A DNA stretch of 64,000 nucleotides. Source: Strix aluco (Eukaryota > Chordata > Aves > Strigiformes > Strigidae). The stretch lies in the NCBI RefSeq assembly GCF_031877795.1, contig NC_133931.1:22517264-22581263 (forward strand), read 5' to 3'. Positions 62,604 to 64,000 of this stretch are shown here, piece by piece; the first letter of the stretch is position 1; each line of letters opens with the position of its first letter. Under the pieces are notes generated by a model that did no database searches, was not told the origin of the DNA, and saw nothing but the letters and a program-made list of their open reading frames with translations. A program made the position numbers and the translations under genes.

Positions 62604-62657
62604 ATTCCGCCTAAAAAGAGAAGACGATTTACCAAATCTTTCGGGCCGTTATCTCAC
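62604..62657 (+). CDS. 5' part of the AZIN1 upstream conserved coding region (AUU start)
   Basis: From ATT at 62604-62606 (AAAATTC, with A at -3) an open frame of 18 codons runs to the splice donor, beginning I-P-P-K-K-R-R-R-F-T-K and ending G-P-L-S-H. The region has a local drop in GC content against the island. Known biology: the AZIN1 mRNA leader has a conserved, non-AUG (AUU) initiated upstream frame whose translation increases at high polyamine and represses the main ORF through ribosome queuing at a C-terminal Pro-Pro-Trp. The PPW end would lie in the next exon, outside the window. Confidence 0.55.
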
Positions 62658-63249
62658 GTGAGTACCGGTGCCGGGGGTCCCGGCGCCCCCGGCCTCCCGC
62701 CGGGCCGGGGCTCGGCGCCGCGGGGGAGGTGGCAGGCGGGAGGGAGGGAGGCAGGCAGGCGGCGACGCCCACCCTCAGCGCCGGAGCGGGCCGGAGCGTC
62801 CCTTGACACTGGCGGCGGGAGGGAGTGGAAGGAGCTTTTCCCTCCCTGGGGCCTGGGGCTTGGGGAGGGGCAGGGGCAGGCCCTTGTTCCCCCCGGTGCA
62901 AGGAGAGGAAGGGGAGCGGTGGCTGCGGCACCCGGGAAGGGCGGAGAGGCGCCCGGCGGGCAGCACAGCCGCCAGCCGCCGTGGCGGTGCCGGGCGGGGA
63001 GGGGGATGGGGCCGGTTCCTCCCGCTGCCCTTTCTTCGCCCGGCGGCGTGGGGCGAGACCGGCTGCCACCGGCGGCGGCAGATGGAGAGCGGCGGGATGA
63101 GTCAGAGCCGAGGCTCCCCCTCTCCCCGGCGCGCAGCGAGGCGCCGGGCGATGCGGGGCCGCCGCCCGGCAGGCGGGCGGGCGCCGGGGCCCCCCGCGCC
63201 CCGAAGGGCTGTGGTGGCGGCAGGCGGAGGGGGTCAGCGGCCGCCACGC

Positions 63250-63261
63250 TAACATGGCGGA
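63250..63261 (+). promoter_or_regulatory. YY1-type site TAACATGGCGGA, copy 1
   Basis: Matches the YY1 consensus AANATGGCGGC closely; sits in intron 1 within the CpG island. Confidence 0.55.
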
Positions 63262-63429
63262 CAGCCCTGCGTGTGAGAGGCGGCGAGGCGGGAGGGGGAG
63301 GCCGGGGACCGGGGCGAGGGCTGCGCCGGGGCCGCCGTTCCGCCTTCTCCCCCAACCCCGCCGGGCGTGGGAGGGCGGTGGGGTCGCCGGCTCCGCGGGG
63401 AGCGGGAGCGGGGGCTCGGCGGCCGCCCT

Positions 63430-63441
63430 AACATGGCGGAT
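63430..63441 (+). promoter_or_regulatory. YY1-type site TAACATGGCGGA, copy 2
   Basis: Same 12-bp word as copy 1, same strand, 180 bp further into intron 1. Downstream-of-start YY1 sites in this orientation are common in vertebrate CpG-island promoters. Confidence 0.55.
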
Positions 63442-64000
63442 TCCTGCGGAGGGGGGCTGTGTGGTGTCTTCCCTCTCAGCAGCCGGGGCAGTGCCCTGCG
63501 GCGGGAGACCCGTTCCCGCCGGGCGTTGCTACCCCTCGCCGTGCGCCTCTTCCTGGGGAGGGGGCGATGGGCGTCCTCGCCTGGACCCCCCCCCCATGGA
63601 GAGGGGCTGCCCCGGACCCCGGCGTGCCGTCCCCTCGCCCTGTGGCAGCTGCCCGGGCTCGGGATCACCGTCTCCCGTGCAGGATCCCTTCCCCTCGGTG
63701 TACCCGAACGCAGGAAGCTCCCTGGGGCCCGGGAGGAGCAGCTGTGTGACAGGCTTCGAGGCTGGCCTGGCTGACGGGCGGCAGAGAGGCTGGAGAGTGG
63801 CATGGCTGCGGTGCCTCTCCTCGCCTGATTCTCAGAGGCCATGTTGTGCGTCTGTAACCGTGACTATCCATCCGGGCTCCCACTGTCACGTTCCCCTTTT
63901 CCCCTCACCTGAGCTGCACATGCGGGTGCCTGCACGGGGCCTCACTGTGTCCCCCTCGGCATGGAGGAATGGGGGTCATGCCAAGGAGCAGGGTGGCAGC

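Larger units (their letters stand above)
62369..62657 (+). other. AZIN1: AZIN1 non-coding exon 1 (start approximate)
   Basis: The exon ends at a strong donor, CAC|GTGAGT (intron from 62658). Its last ~75 nt drop in GC content and look constrained. Gene identity rests on position and orientation: in human 8q22.3 AZIN1 is the divergent neighbour of ATP6V1C1, and here the exon points away from ATP6V1C1 about 33 kb off. An AUU-initiated open frame at the exon end fits the known AZIN1 leader. AZIN1 protein resembles ornithine decarboxylase, lacks its activity, and binds antizyme to spare ornithine decarboxylase, raising polyamine levels. Its main coding exons are not in the window. Confidence 0.6.
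61930..63560. promoter_or_regulatory. CpG-island promoter of the right-hand gene (probably AZIN1)
   Basis: Extremely GC- and CpG-rich block with many GC boxes, a CCATTTTG site at 62103-62110, a CRE-like TGACGCG at 62297-62303 and a TATA-like box at 62339. The same island continues through the predicted first exon into intron 1. Antisense initiation toward the intergenic region is plausible, but no exon is seen. Confidence 0.88.
62658..64000 (+). other. AZIN1 intron 1 (start)
   Basis: GC-rich island sequence to about 63560, then moderately GC-rich DNA to the window end. No second exon could be placed with confidence; a candidate acceptor CCCGTGCAG at about 63675-63683 has no supporting frame. 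Confidence 0.5.

Noticed and set aside
62130-63431. 433-codon plus-strand ORF
   Set aside because: It is a product of the stop-poor GC-rich island, reads through a strong splice donor at 62658 and into intron 1, and is a low-complexity Pro/Arg/Ala/Gly sequence. Only the AUU-to-donor part is considered meaningful.
63675-63690. Possible second AZIN1 exon after CCCGTGCAG
   Set aside because: The acceptor is weak and nothing downstream continues the AUU frame to a Pro-Pro-Trp end in a convincing way.

Overview
The window is nuclear DNA of a bird. The evidence is several CR1 LINE copies ending in the avian 3' tail (ATTCTATGA/ATTCTGTGA units), an avian-type endogenous retrovirus LTR, and one complete spliced vertebrate housekeeping gene. 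I cannot name the species. The window holds no prokaryotic genes, CRISPR array or operon, and I did not find an undescribed multi-gene system. The value lies in one complete gene model, a neighbouring promoter with unusual upstream-ORF architecture, and several unexplained small elements.

Layout: positions 1-3050 are a cluster of old mobile-element debris (CR1 fragments on both strands and one solo-type LTR). Positions ~4430-28830 on the minus strand are ATP6V1C1, V-type proton ATPase subunit C1. Twelve coding exons joined by GT-AG introns give 1149 nt, i.e. 382 codons plus stop, the length of the mammalian protein as I recall it. A non-coding first exon lies in a CpG island that carries a CLEAR-type E-box. 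An antisense CR1 fragment sits in intron 11.

Positions ~29200-61900 are intergenic. They contain a near full-length but broken CR1 (35650-39446, ORF1 esterase domain, endonuclease and reverse transcriptase remains), three smaller CR1 3' ends, two old MIR-like SINE relics, two unexplained palindromic sites and several stretches that look like candidate conserved non-coding elements. No convincing coding exon was found there.

Positions ~61930-63560 are a second strong CpG island. It contains a TATA-like promoter, a plus-strand first exon with a GT splice donor at 62658, and twin YY1-type motifs in the following intron. Gene order and divergent orientation relative to ATP6V1C1 match AZIN1 (antizyme inhibitor 1) of human 8q22.3. 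The exon contains an open frame beginning at an AUU codon, fitting the known non-AUG upstream conserved coding region of AZIN1. The AZIN1 protein-coding exons would lie to the right of the window.

The two genes are transcribed away from each other with about 33 kb between their promoters. One serves lysosome/endosome acidification (V-ATPase assembly) and the other polyamine homeostasis. The window gives no evidence of direct functional coupling beyond a shared TCACGTGA motif in both promoter regions.
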